A DNA stretch of 49,801 nt from Fibrobacterota bacterium (lineage in GTDB: Bacteria > Fibrobacterota > Chitinivibrionia > Chitinivibrionales > Chitinispirillaceae). Position numbers and translations under genes: made by a program. Shown here piece after piece: positions 42,400-49,801 of the stretch (within the stretch, counting starts at the first letter, position 1; every line of letters begins with the position of its first letter). The notes below the pieces were generated by a model. The model saw nothing but the letters and a program-made list of their open reading frames with translations. It ran no database searches and was not told where the DNA came from. The stretch lies in assembly GCA_003164335.1 (NCBI GenBank), contig PLTF01000107.1, positions 1 to 49,801 on the forward strand, in the 5' to 3' direction.

Positions 42400-45300
42400 A
42401 TGTCAGGTCGAGCCGTTTCGAGATGGTGCGGAATGCTGGTGCTGGTTCTCGGATATGCCTTTGGCGCTTCTGCACAGGATGCTCCCGGCATTCCGGACCT
42501 GCAGAATCCTTCCGATGGGTCTCTGGCTGAACCGACATCGATGCTCCTGACCTGGAGTCCGGCAGATGGAGCAACCGCCTATCATCTGCAGGTATCCACC
42601 GATATGGATTTTTCAACCACGGTCAGCGATCAGCCGGCTCTCGCCGGAACCTCCTTTACGGTGTCGGGCCTCTCGAATGCCACCGTCTACTACTGGCAAG
42701 TTGAAGCGACGGGTCCCGGCGGCGAAAGCGGGTGGCCCGATTATCCGCAAGAATTTACAACTGTTATTGCCGGGCCGACGCTTACGATACCTTCGGTCAA
42801 TGCTGTCAATCAGCCGGTTTCATTGACAATAGGGTGGACCGCGGATCCCGGAGCCGATTCCTACGAACTGCAGGTTTCGCAAACCAGAAATTTTCTAAGT
42901 CCGGTATTTGACCAGTCGGCAATAATCGGGACCTCACAGACAGTCGGAAGTTTGACAAACAGCACTTTGTATTACTGGCGGGTCCTGGCGACGAGCAGCG
43001 CCGGTGACGGCAGTGCCTGGTCGTCCATTGACAGCTTCACGACCATCATACAGGTGCCGGGAGCCCCGGGACTTTCATCCCCTGCCGACAATGCCGTCGA
43101 CCAGGCGACCAATCCGACCGTTGCCTGGACCGCCGGGTCGCTTGCGTCGAGCTACACGGTCCGGTTTTCGCCCGTTTCGGATTTCTCCTCAGGAGTCATC
43201 ATCCTGAGCAATATTACCGGCACCTCAACTTCTGCAAGCAGTCTCGCAAACAACACGTTATATTACTGGCAGGTGCAATCGGTAAACATCGGCGGCGCAA
43301 CGTGGTCGGCAGCATGGAGTTTTACGACGATTATCGCCCCGCCCGATGCGCCCACGCTTTCGAGTCCGACGGCTGGTGCGGTCAATCAGCCGTTATCGAT
43401 TTCTCTAAACTGGAATGCTGTGGCGAGGGCGACTGCCTACTCGTTTCAGGTATCTACCGATCAGGCTTTCGGCTCAACGGCAGCCTCCCAGAATGCCGTG
43501 AGCGGTACAACGGGCACGACCACCCTGACGCAGACAAATACGCTTTATTACTGGCGGGTCATTGCGACAAACCGCGGAGGAATGGATTCGGGGCCATGGT
43601 CTTCGGTTTGGAGCTTTACCACCGTTCCCACCGCCCCCGGTTCACCTTCGCTTGTGTTGCCGGTGAACAACGATCCGAATCAAGTGATGTCCCCGAAATT
43701 AATCTGGAAAACGGTCTCCGGGGCAACGAGGTATAATTATCAGCTTGCAACGACCTCGACCTTCGCCACTACTATTGCAATCCAAACCGGTCTCGTCGAT
43801 ACCTTCCTGACTATCGGCCCGCTTGCCGGAAGTACGAACTATTGGTGGCGCGTCAATGCAACCAACGCCGGAGGAACCAGTAACTGGTCAAGGCGCAATT
43901 TTACCGTTCCGGCGCTTCCGGCGGGCCCCGGTTTAAGCCTTCCGGCCAATAATGAAGGGAATGCATCTGCCGCTGTCACGTTGAGTTGGCAATCGGTAAC
44001 CGGCCCCTTGAATTCCTATGAGGTCCAGGTCTCGACGGATAATTTTGTCACAACGACGGTAGATGCTTCAGTAGGTTCCGGTACCACCACATACTCCGGT
44101 TCAACACTCGCAAGCGGTCTCTATTATTGGAAGGTGGGGCCTACAAACGGCGGGGGACAAACGTGGAGCGCAACGTGGACCTTTACGGTCCCGACCGCAG
44201 CCTCATCAATGACCCTCTCGACTCCGACGAATGCCGCACCGAACGTGCCGGTAAATCCGACGCTTACCTGGAATGCGGTGGCCGGAGTGCCGGTGACCTC
44301 GTATACCATCCTGGTGTCGGATGCGAGCGGATTTACCGATACCGTTGCCAAATCCAAGGTATCATCGGGCACGACCTCGTATGCGGCAACCTTGCCGATC
44401 GGGACGTACTACTGGAAGGTCGGGTCGTTGAACGGCGGAGGCATGACGTGGAGCACGGCGCAAAGTTTTACGATCCCTGCGGCGGCCTCGTCGGTAGCGC
44501 TCACAACGCCGGTCAACAATGCTCCGAACGTGTGGCGCAACCAGACGTTCACGTGGGGTGCGGTGGCCGGAGTCCCGGTGACTTCGTACAATTTTCAACT
44601 GTCGAAAGTAAGCAACTTTGCCACGACGGTTGATAACCAGACCTTCGGGTCAGGGATAACTTCGTATAAAGAGGCGGACACGCTTCAGAACAACACTACC
44701 TACTACTGGCAGGTAGCGGCAACCAACGGCGGCGGAACGACATGGAGCGCGACCTGGACCTTTACCGTTCCCGCCAATGCGGCATCGGTGACTCTCGCAA
44801 CCCCGGCGAATGCAGCACCGAACGTGTCGGTGAACCCGACGCTTGCCTGGAATGCCGTAGTCGGAGTTCCGGTAACTTCCTATACCATTCTCATTTCGAA
44901 TGTCGGCAGTTTCAGCGATACGCTGAACATTTCCACCTTTAGCTCGGCCACAACCTCGTGCGGCGTGACGCATGGGAGCGGGACCTACTATTGGAAAGTA
45001 GGGGCATTAAACGGCGGCGGCATGACCTGGAGTTCGCCATGGAGCTTTACGATCCCTGCTGCGGCCTCATCGGTAACCCTGACGACACCGGTCAACAACG
45101 CCCCGAACGTGTGGCGCAACCAGACGTTCACGTGGGGAGCGGTAGCGAGCGTCCCGGTGACCTCGTACAATTTCCAACTGTCGACGGTGAGCAACTTTGC
45201 AACGACGATCGATAACCAGACCTTCGGGCCGGGCACGACCAGCTATAAAGAGACGGATACGCTCCAGAACAACGCTACCTACTACTGGCAGGTATCTGCA

Positions 45301-48300
45301 ACCAACGGCGGCGGCACGACATGGAGTGCGACCTGGACCTTTACCGTTCCCGCCAATGCGGGATCGGTGACCCTCGCCACCCCGGCGAATGCCGCACCGA
45401 ATGTGTCGGTGAACCCGACACTTTCGTGGAATGCGGTGGCTGGGGTGCCGGTAACCTCTTACCATCTGCAAATATCGGTATCGAGCAGTTTCGGTTCGAC
45501 GGTGGACGCCGAGAGTTTCGGTTCCGGCACGACCTCCTATGCGGCAACGCTGCCGATCGGGACCTACTACTGGAAGGTTGGGTCGTTAAACGGCGGCGGC
45601 ATGACGTGGAGCACGGCGCAGAGCTTTACTATCCCGGCGGTTGCCTCATCGGTGGCTCTTACAACACCGGTCAACAACGCATCGAACGTGTGGCGCAACC
45701 AGACGTTCACCTGGGGTGCGGTGGCCGGAGTGCCGGTGACCTTGTACAATTTCCAACTGTCGACGGTGAGCAACTTTGCCACGACGGTTGATAACCAGTC
45801 CTTCGGGCCGGGCACGACCACCTATAAAGAGATGGATACACTTCAGAACAATACTACCTACTACTGGCAGGTATCTGCAACCAACGGCGGCGGCACGACG
45901 TGGAGCGCGACCTGGACCTTTACCGTTCCCGCCAATGCGGCATCGGTAACGCTCGCCACCCCGGCGAATGCCGCACCGAACGTGTCGGTGAACCCGACGC
46001 TTTCGTGGAATGCGGTAGCCGGCGTTCCGGTGACCTCTTACCATCTGCAAATATCGGTATCGAGCGGCTTCGGTTCGACGGTTGACGCCGAGAGCTTCGG
46101 TTCCGGAATCACCTCGTATGCGGCAACGCTGCCGATCGGGACGTACTACTGGAAGGTCGGGTCGTTAAACGGCGGCGGCATGACGTGGAGCACGGCGCAG
46201 AGCTTTACAATCCCGGCGGCAGCCTCGTCGGTAGCGCTCACAACGCCGGTCAACAATGCTCCGAACGTGTGGCGCAACCAGACATTTACGTGGAACGCGG
46301 TATCGAGCGTCCCGGTGACCTCGTACAATTTCCAACTGTCCACGGTGAGCAACTTTGCAACGACGATTGATAACCAGACCTTCGGGCCGGGCACGACCAG
46401 CTATAAAGAGACGGATACGCTTCAGAACAACGCTACCTACTACTGGCAGGTAGCGGCAATAAACGGCGGCGGCACGACATGGAGCGCGACCTGGACCTTT
46501 ACCGTTCCCGCCAACGCGGGATCGGTGACGCTTGCAACCCCGGCGAATGCCGCGCCGAACGTGTCGGTGAACCCGACGCTGACCTGGAATGCGGTGGCTG
46601 GAGTTCCGGTGACCTCATATACCATTATCGTATCGGATGCAAGCGCATTTACCGATACTCTTGCCAAATCCAAGGTATCATCGGCAACGACCTCGTATGC
46701 GGCAACGCTTCCGATCGGGACCTACTACTGGAAAGTCGGGTCGTTAAACGGCGGCGGCATGACGTGGAGCACCGCGCAGAGCTTTACTATCCCGGCAGTG
46801 GCCTCATCAGTAGCCCTTACGACACCGGTAAACAACGCCCCGAACGTGTGGCGCAACCAGACGTTTACGTGGGGAGCGGTAACGAGCGTCCCGGTGACCT
46901 CGTACAATTTCCAACTATCGACGGTGAGCAACTTTGCCACAACGATCGATAACCAGACCTTCGGGCCGGGCACGACCAGCTATAAAGAGACGGATACGCT
47001 CCAGAACAACCAGACTTACTACTGGCAGGTAGCGGCAATCAACGGCGGCGGCACGACGTGGAGCGCGACCTGGACCTTTACCGTTCCCGCCAATGCGGGA
47101 TCGGTAACCCTCGCCACCCCGACGAATGCCGCACCGAACGTGTCGGTGAACCCGACGCTTACCTGGAATGCGGTGGCCGGGGTGCCGGTAACCTCTTACC
47201 ATCTGCAAATATCGGTATCGAGCAGCTTCGGTTCGACGGTTGACGCCGAGAGCTTCGGTTCCGGGACCACCTCGTATGCGGCAACGCTGCCGATCGGGAC
47301 GTACTACTGGAAGGTCGGGTCGTTAAACGGCGGCGGGATGACATGGAGCACGGCGCAGAGCTTTACTATCCCGTCGGCTGCTTCATCGATAACCCTTACG
47401 ACACCGGTCAACAACGCATCGAACGTGTGGCGCAACCAGACGTTTACCTGGGGCGCGGTGGCTGGAGCCCCGGTGACCTCGTACAATTTCCAACTGTCGA
47501 CGGTGAGCAACTTTGCAACGACGGTTGATAATCAGACCTTCGGGCCGGGCACGACCAGCTATAAAGAGACGGATACGCTCCAGAACAACGCTACCTACTA
47601 CTGGCAGGTATCTGCAACCAACGGCGGCGGCACGACGTGGAGCGCGACCTGGACCTTTACCGTTCCCGCCAATGCGGCATCGGTAACGCTCGCCACCCCG
47701 GCGAATGCCGCACCGAACGTGTCGGTGAACCCGACCCTTTCGTGGAATGCGGTAGCCGGCGTTCCGGTGACCTCTTACCATCTGCAAATATCGGTATCGA
47801 GCAGCTTCGGTTCGACGGTGGATGCCGAGAGCTTCGGTTTCGGCACGACCTCATATGCGCCAACTTTGCCGAGCGGGACCTACTACTGGAAGGTCGGGTC
47901 GTTAAACGGCGGCGGGATGACGTGGAGTTCGGCATGGAGCTTTACGATCCCTGCTGCGGCCTCATCGGTAACCCTGACGACACCGGTCAACAACGCCCCG
48001 AACGTGTGGCGCAACCAGACGTTCACGTGGGGTGCGGTGGCCGGAGTCCCGGTGACTTCGTACAATTTTCAACTGTCGAAAGTAAGCAACTTTGCCACGA
48101 CGGTTGATAACCAGACCTTCGGGTCCGGGATAACGTCGTATAAAGAGACGGACACTCTTCAGAACAACACTACCTACTACTGGCAGGTAGCGGCAATCAA
48201 CGGCGGCGGAACGACGTGGAGTGCGACCTGGACCTTTACCGTTCCCGCCAATGCGGGATCGGTGACGCTCGCCACCCCGGCGAATGCAGCACCGAACGTG

Positions 48301-49801
48301 TCGGTGAACCCGACGCTTACCTGGAATTCGGTGGCCGGCGTTCCGGTGACCTCTTACCATCTGAAAATATCGGTATCGAGCAGCTTCGGTTCGACGGTGG
48401 ACGCCGAGAGTTTCGGTTCCGGCACTACCTCGTATGCGGCAACCTTGCCGATCGGGACCTACTACTGGCAGGTGGGGGCATTAAACGGCGGCGGCATGAC
48501 ATGGAGCACGGCGCAGAGTTTTACGATCCCGTCGGCTGCTTCATCGATAGCCCTTACGACACCGGTCAACAACGCATCGAACGTGTGGCGCAACCAGACG
48601 TTTACCTGGGGCGCGGTGGCTGGAGCCCCGGTGACCTCGTACAATTTCCAACTGTCAACGGTGAGCAACTTTGCCACGACGGTGGATAACCAGATCCTCG
48701 GGTCAGGGATAACTTCGTATAAAGAGACGGATACGCTTCAAAACAACGCTACCTATTACTGGCAGGTAGCGGCAATCAACGGCGGCGGCACCACGTGGAG
48801 CGCAACCTGGACCTTTACCATTCCGGCAACGGCTTCATCGGTAACCCTCTTGACCCCCGCAAATGCCGCACCCGGGGTGGTGCTGAACCCGACGCTGTCA
48901 TGGAATGCGGTAGCCGGTGTTCCGGTGACCTCTTACCATCTGAAAATATCGGCATCGAGCAGCTTCGGTTCGACGGTGGATGCAGAGAGTTTCGGTTCCG
49001 GCACCACCTCCTATGCGGCAACGCTGACCAGCGGGACCTATTACTGGAAGGTGGGAGCATTAAACGGCGGCGGCATGACCTGGAGCTCTGCGCAGAGTTT
49101 TACTATTCCCAATCCGCCGGGGCTGCCTGAAATCTGTTCGCCCGCCAATAACGCCGTCAACCAGCCGATTACACCGGCACTCAAATGGTATTTCGTGGAC
49201 GGCGCGCAGTCCTATACTGTCCAGGTCGCAGCGGTCTCGAATTTTGCAACGACCCTGTACAATAGCAATGCGACGGATACCTCACAAACAGTTACCGGTA
49301 TATGCGCAAATTTTTCAAAATATTATTGGAGAGTGATGGCCCTTGGTGCAGGCGGTACCAGCGGGTGGACCGGGGGAACGACATTTACCACCATTATCGG
49401 TGCGCCTTTATTGACATTGCCTGCAAATAATGCCGGCAATCAATCTGTTGCGCCGACCTTGACGTGGGGTGCTCTCTCCGGAACTACCGCCTACGATCTG
49501 CAGATAGCATCGGTGGCGAACTTTTCGAACACGGTTTCGGACCAGAGTACCCTTAATGCCCCCTCCGGATCTTTAAACGGCCTTAATAACAATACGCTGT
49601 ACTACTGGCGCGTCAATGCAACCGGGAACGGCGCAGCCGGCGCCTGGTCTGCCATCTGGAGCTTTACCACCATTGCCGCACCGGTTCTTGCGTTGCCGGC
49701 CGGCGGTGCTGGAAACATATCGATAGCGCCGGAACTCAGCTGGGATGCCGTTACGACGGCGACCTCATATCATCTGGATGTATCTGCAGCGGCGGATTTT
49801 T
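42400..49801 (+). CDS. giant secreted fibronectin-III-like repeat protein, open at the right edge
   Basis: ATG 42400 follows GGGGAGGATTCT and the frame stays open for 2467 codons to the window end, so the C-terminus is missing. The signal peptide is residues about 1-25 (LVLVLGYAFGASA|QD). The rest is about 26 modules of 92-98 residues with a fibronectin-III-like pattern: N/PxxxVNQPxxPTLxW, xxYxLQVSxxxxF, TLYYWRVxAxNxGG, WSxxWSFTT. Modules 1-6 (to about 44190) are diverged. The next 17 (44190-49110) form an exact tandem array. Three more, diverged again, reach the edge. No catalytic domain is seen. A surface adhesin, carbohydrate-binding or stalk protein is the likely role. A sorting module like those of the other secreted proteins is expected beyond the edge but cannot be seen. 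Confidence 0.9.
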   Translation, partial: MSGRAVSRWCGMLVLVLGYAFGASAQDAPGIPDLQNPSDGSLAEPTSMLLTWSPADGATAYHLQVSTDMDFSTTVSDQPALAGTSFTVSGLSNATVYYWQVEATGPGGESGWPDYPQEFTTVIAGPTLTIPSVNAVNQPVSLTIGWTADPGADSYELQVSQTRNFLSPVFDQSAIIGTSQTVGSLTNSTLYYWRVLATSSAGDGSAWSSIDSFTTIIQVPGAPGLSSPADNAVDQATNPTVAWTAGSLASSYTVRFSPVSDFSSGVIILSNITGTSTSASSLANNTLYYWQVQSVNIGGATWSAAWSFTTIIAPPDAPTLSSPTAGAVNQPLSISLNWNAVARATAYSFQVSTDQAFGSTAASQNAVSGTTGTTTLTQTNTLYYWRVIATNRGGMDSGPWSSVWSFTTVPTAPGSPSLVLPVNNDPNQVMSPKLIWKTVSGATRYNYQLATTSTFATTIAIQTGLVDTFLTIGPLAGSTNYWWRVNATNAGGTSNWSRRNFTVPALPAGPGLSLPANNEGNASAAVTLSWQSVTGPLNSYEVQVSTDNFVTTTVDASVGSGTTTYSGSTLASGLYYWKVGPTNGGGQTWSATWTFTVPTAASSMTLSTPTNAAPNVPVNPTLTWNAVAGVPVTSYTILVSDASGFTDTVAKSKVSSGTTSYAATLPIGTYYWKVGSLNGGGMTWSTAQSFTIPAAASSVALTTPVNNAPNVWRNQTFTWGAVAGVPVTSYNFQLSKVSNFATTVDNQTFGSGITSYKEADTLQNNTTYYWQVAATNGGGTTWSATWTFTVPANAASVTLATPANAAPNVSVNPTLAWNAVVGVPVTSYTILISNVGSFSDTLNISTFSSATTSCGVTHGSGTYYWKVGALNGGGMTWSSPWSFTIPAAASSVTLTTPVNNAPNVWRNQTFTWGAVASVPVTSYNFQLSTVSNFATTIDNQTFGPGTTSYKETDTLQNNATYYWQVSATNGGGTTWSATWTFTVPANAGSVTLATPANAAPNVSVNPTLSWNAVAGVPVTSYHLQISVSSSFGSTVDAESFGSGTTSYAATLPIGTYYWKVGSLNGGGMTWSTAQSFTIPAVASSVALTTPVNNASNVWRNQTFTWGAVAGVPVTLYNFQLSTVSNFATTVDNQSFGPGTTTYKEMDTLQNNTTYYWQVSATNGGGTTWSATWTFTVPANAASVTLATPANAAPNVSVNPTLSWNAVAGVPVTSYHLQISVSSGFGSTVDAESFGSGITSYAATLPIGTYYWKVGSLNGGGMTWSTAQSFTIPAAASSVALTTPVNNAPNVWRNQTFTWNAVSSVPVTSYNFQLSTVSNFATTIDNQTFGPGTTSYKETDTLQNNATYYWQVAAINGGGTTWSATWTFTVPANAGSVTLATPANAAPNVSVNPTLTWNAVAGVPVTSYTIIVSDASAFTDTLAKSKVSSATTSYAATLPIGTYYWKVGSLNGGGMTWSTAQSFTIPAVASSVALTTPVNNAPNVWRNQTFTWGAVTSVPVTSYNFQLSTVSNFATTIDNQTFGPGTTSYKETDTLQNNQTYYWQVAAINGGGTTWSATWTFTVPANAGSVTLATPTNAAPNVSVNPTLTWNAVAGVPVTSYHLQISVSSSFGSTVDAESFGSGTTSYAATLPIGTYYWKVGSLNGGGMTWSTAQSFTIPSAASSITLTTPVNNASNVWRNQTFTWGAVAGAPVTSYNFQLSTVSNFATTVDNQTFGPGTTSYKETDTLQNNATYYWQVSATNGGGTTWSATWTFTVPANAASVTLATPANAAPNVSVNPTLSWNAVAGVPVTSYHLQISVSSSFGSTVDAESFGFGTTSYAPTLPSGTYYWKVGSLNGGGMTWSSAWSFTIPAAASSVTLTTPVNNAPNVWRNQTFTWGAVAGVPVTSYNFQLSKVSNFATTVDNQTFGSGITSYKETDTLQNNTTYYWQVAAINGGGTTWSATWTFTVPANAGSVTLATPANAAPNVSVNPTLTWNSVAGVPVTSYHLKISVSSSFGSTVDAESFGSGTTSYAATLPIGTYYWQVGALNGGGMTWSTAQSFTIPSAASSIALTTPVNNASNVWRNQTFTWGAVAGAPVTSYNFQLSTVSNFATTVDNQILGSGITSYKETDTLQNNATYYWQVAAINGGGTTWSATWTFTIPATASSVTLLTPANAAPGVVLNPTLSWNAVAGVPVTSYHLKISASSSFGSTVDAESFGSGTTSYAATLTSGTYYWKVGALNGGGMTWSSAQSFTIPNPPGLPEICSPANNAVNQPITPALKWYFVDGAQSYTVQVAAVSNFATTLYNSNATDTSQTVTGICANFSKYYWRVMALGAGGTSGWTGGTTFTTIIGAPLLTLPANNAGNQSVAPTLTWGALSGTTAYDLQIASVANFSNTVSDQSTLNAPSGSLNGLNNNTLYYWRVNATGNGAAGAWSAIWSFTTIAAPVLALPAGGAGNISIAPELSWDAVTTATSYHLDVSAAADF
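44190..49110 (+). repeat. tandem array with exact 579-bp period (about 8.5 units) inside the giant gene
   Basis: Each unit encodes 193 residues, two alternating modules A and B. The B signature NVWRNQTFTW starts its GTG codon at 44530, 45109, 45688, 46267, 46846, 47425, 48004 and 48583, always 579 apart. The A signature VNPTLxWNAV recurs at 44251, 44830, 45409, 45988, 46567, 47146, 47725, 48304 and 48883, also always 579 apart. There is thus no net indel in nine A and eight B copies. B copies are nearly identical; A copies vary in a central stretch. The lack of indels shows that unit length is under constraint or that copies are recent and homogenised. Confidence 0.95.

Noticed and set aside
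44190-49110. CRISPR-like or satellite interpretation of the array
   Set aside because: The period is 579 bp, fully coding and in frame; there are no short repeats with unique spacers.
44127-49130. Many long reading frames on both strands inside the repeat array (for example 45321-45791 plus, 45646-46050 minus)
   Set aside because: They recur with the 579-bp period as shadows of the open frame that starts at 42400, and are Arg/Gly/His-rich with no ribosome-binding sites.
1-49801. tRNA and rRNA genes, prophage or plasmid functions
   Set aside because: No cloverleaf-like T-loop/anticodon patterns, rRNA cores, phage structural genes, integrases or replication genes were seen.

Overview
The window reads like a chromosomal segment of a Gram-negative, probably anaerobic or microaerophilic bacterium of the Fibrobacterota/FCB type. 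It has a TonB-dependent outer-membrane receptor with its own ExbB-ExbD-TonB motor. At least four large secreted proteins end in a Por/T9SS-like C-terminal sorting module (G-[FIV]-Y-x-x-[RQ] core). There is a rubrerythrin, and there are many envelope-glycan genes. The taxonomic placement (a Chitinispirillia-like lineage is my best guess) is inference; no rRNA or tRNA gene was seen.

Layout. 1-1215: remains of two IS21-family elements facing each other (istB on +, istA fragment on -), with IS21 terminal repeats and a single type I-E-like CRISPR repeat at the junction. 1216-2561: non-coding except for one 40-residue membrane peptide. 2562-16517: a plus-strand nutrient-scavenging block, probably for organic phosphate. 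It holds a secreted phosphoesterase/phytase-like fusion, a YibE/F membrane protein, a secreted beta-helix protein, a TonB-dependent receptor, a purple-acid-phosphatase-like enzyme, a beta-propeller protein, an outer-membrane barrel protein, and ExbB, ExbD and TonB. 16592-20376: a small membrane protein (minus), a 527-bp GC-rich gap and a secreted GH116-like glycosidase.

20509-26242 (minus): two fused MFS/spermidine-synthase-like proteins in tandem, both without the classical catalytic Asp motif. 26408-31644: a GT-C glycosyltransferase, a zinc-ribbon methyltransferase, an orphan extracytoplasmic sensor domain, rubrerythrin and an acyltransferase. 31757-36284 (minus): a subtilisin-like protease downstream of a PBP1A-type peptidoglycan synthase. 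36582-39640 (plus): GDP-mannose 4,6-dehydratase, a small Cys-rich DUF6485-like protein, a DUF3108-like lipoprotein and a PAP2 phosphatase. 39708-41672 (minus): a TMTC-like membrane TPR protein.

42400 to the right edge: one open reading frame of at least 2467 codons, cut by the window end. It encodes a secreted protein made almost entirely of about 26 fibronectin-III-like modules. Its centre is a tandem array with an exact 579-bp period: nine 'A' and eight 'B' modules, no indels, and interchangeable central segments in the A modules. This array is the most striking structure in the window. The other candidates for something new are the phosphate locus with a dedicated TonB motor, the two dispersed covarying hairpin repeats (31706 and 36420) and the lone CRISPR-like repeat.
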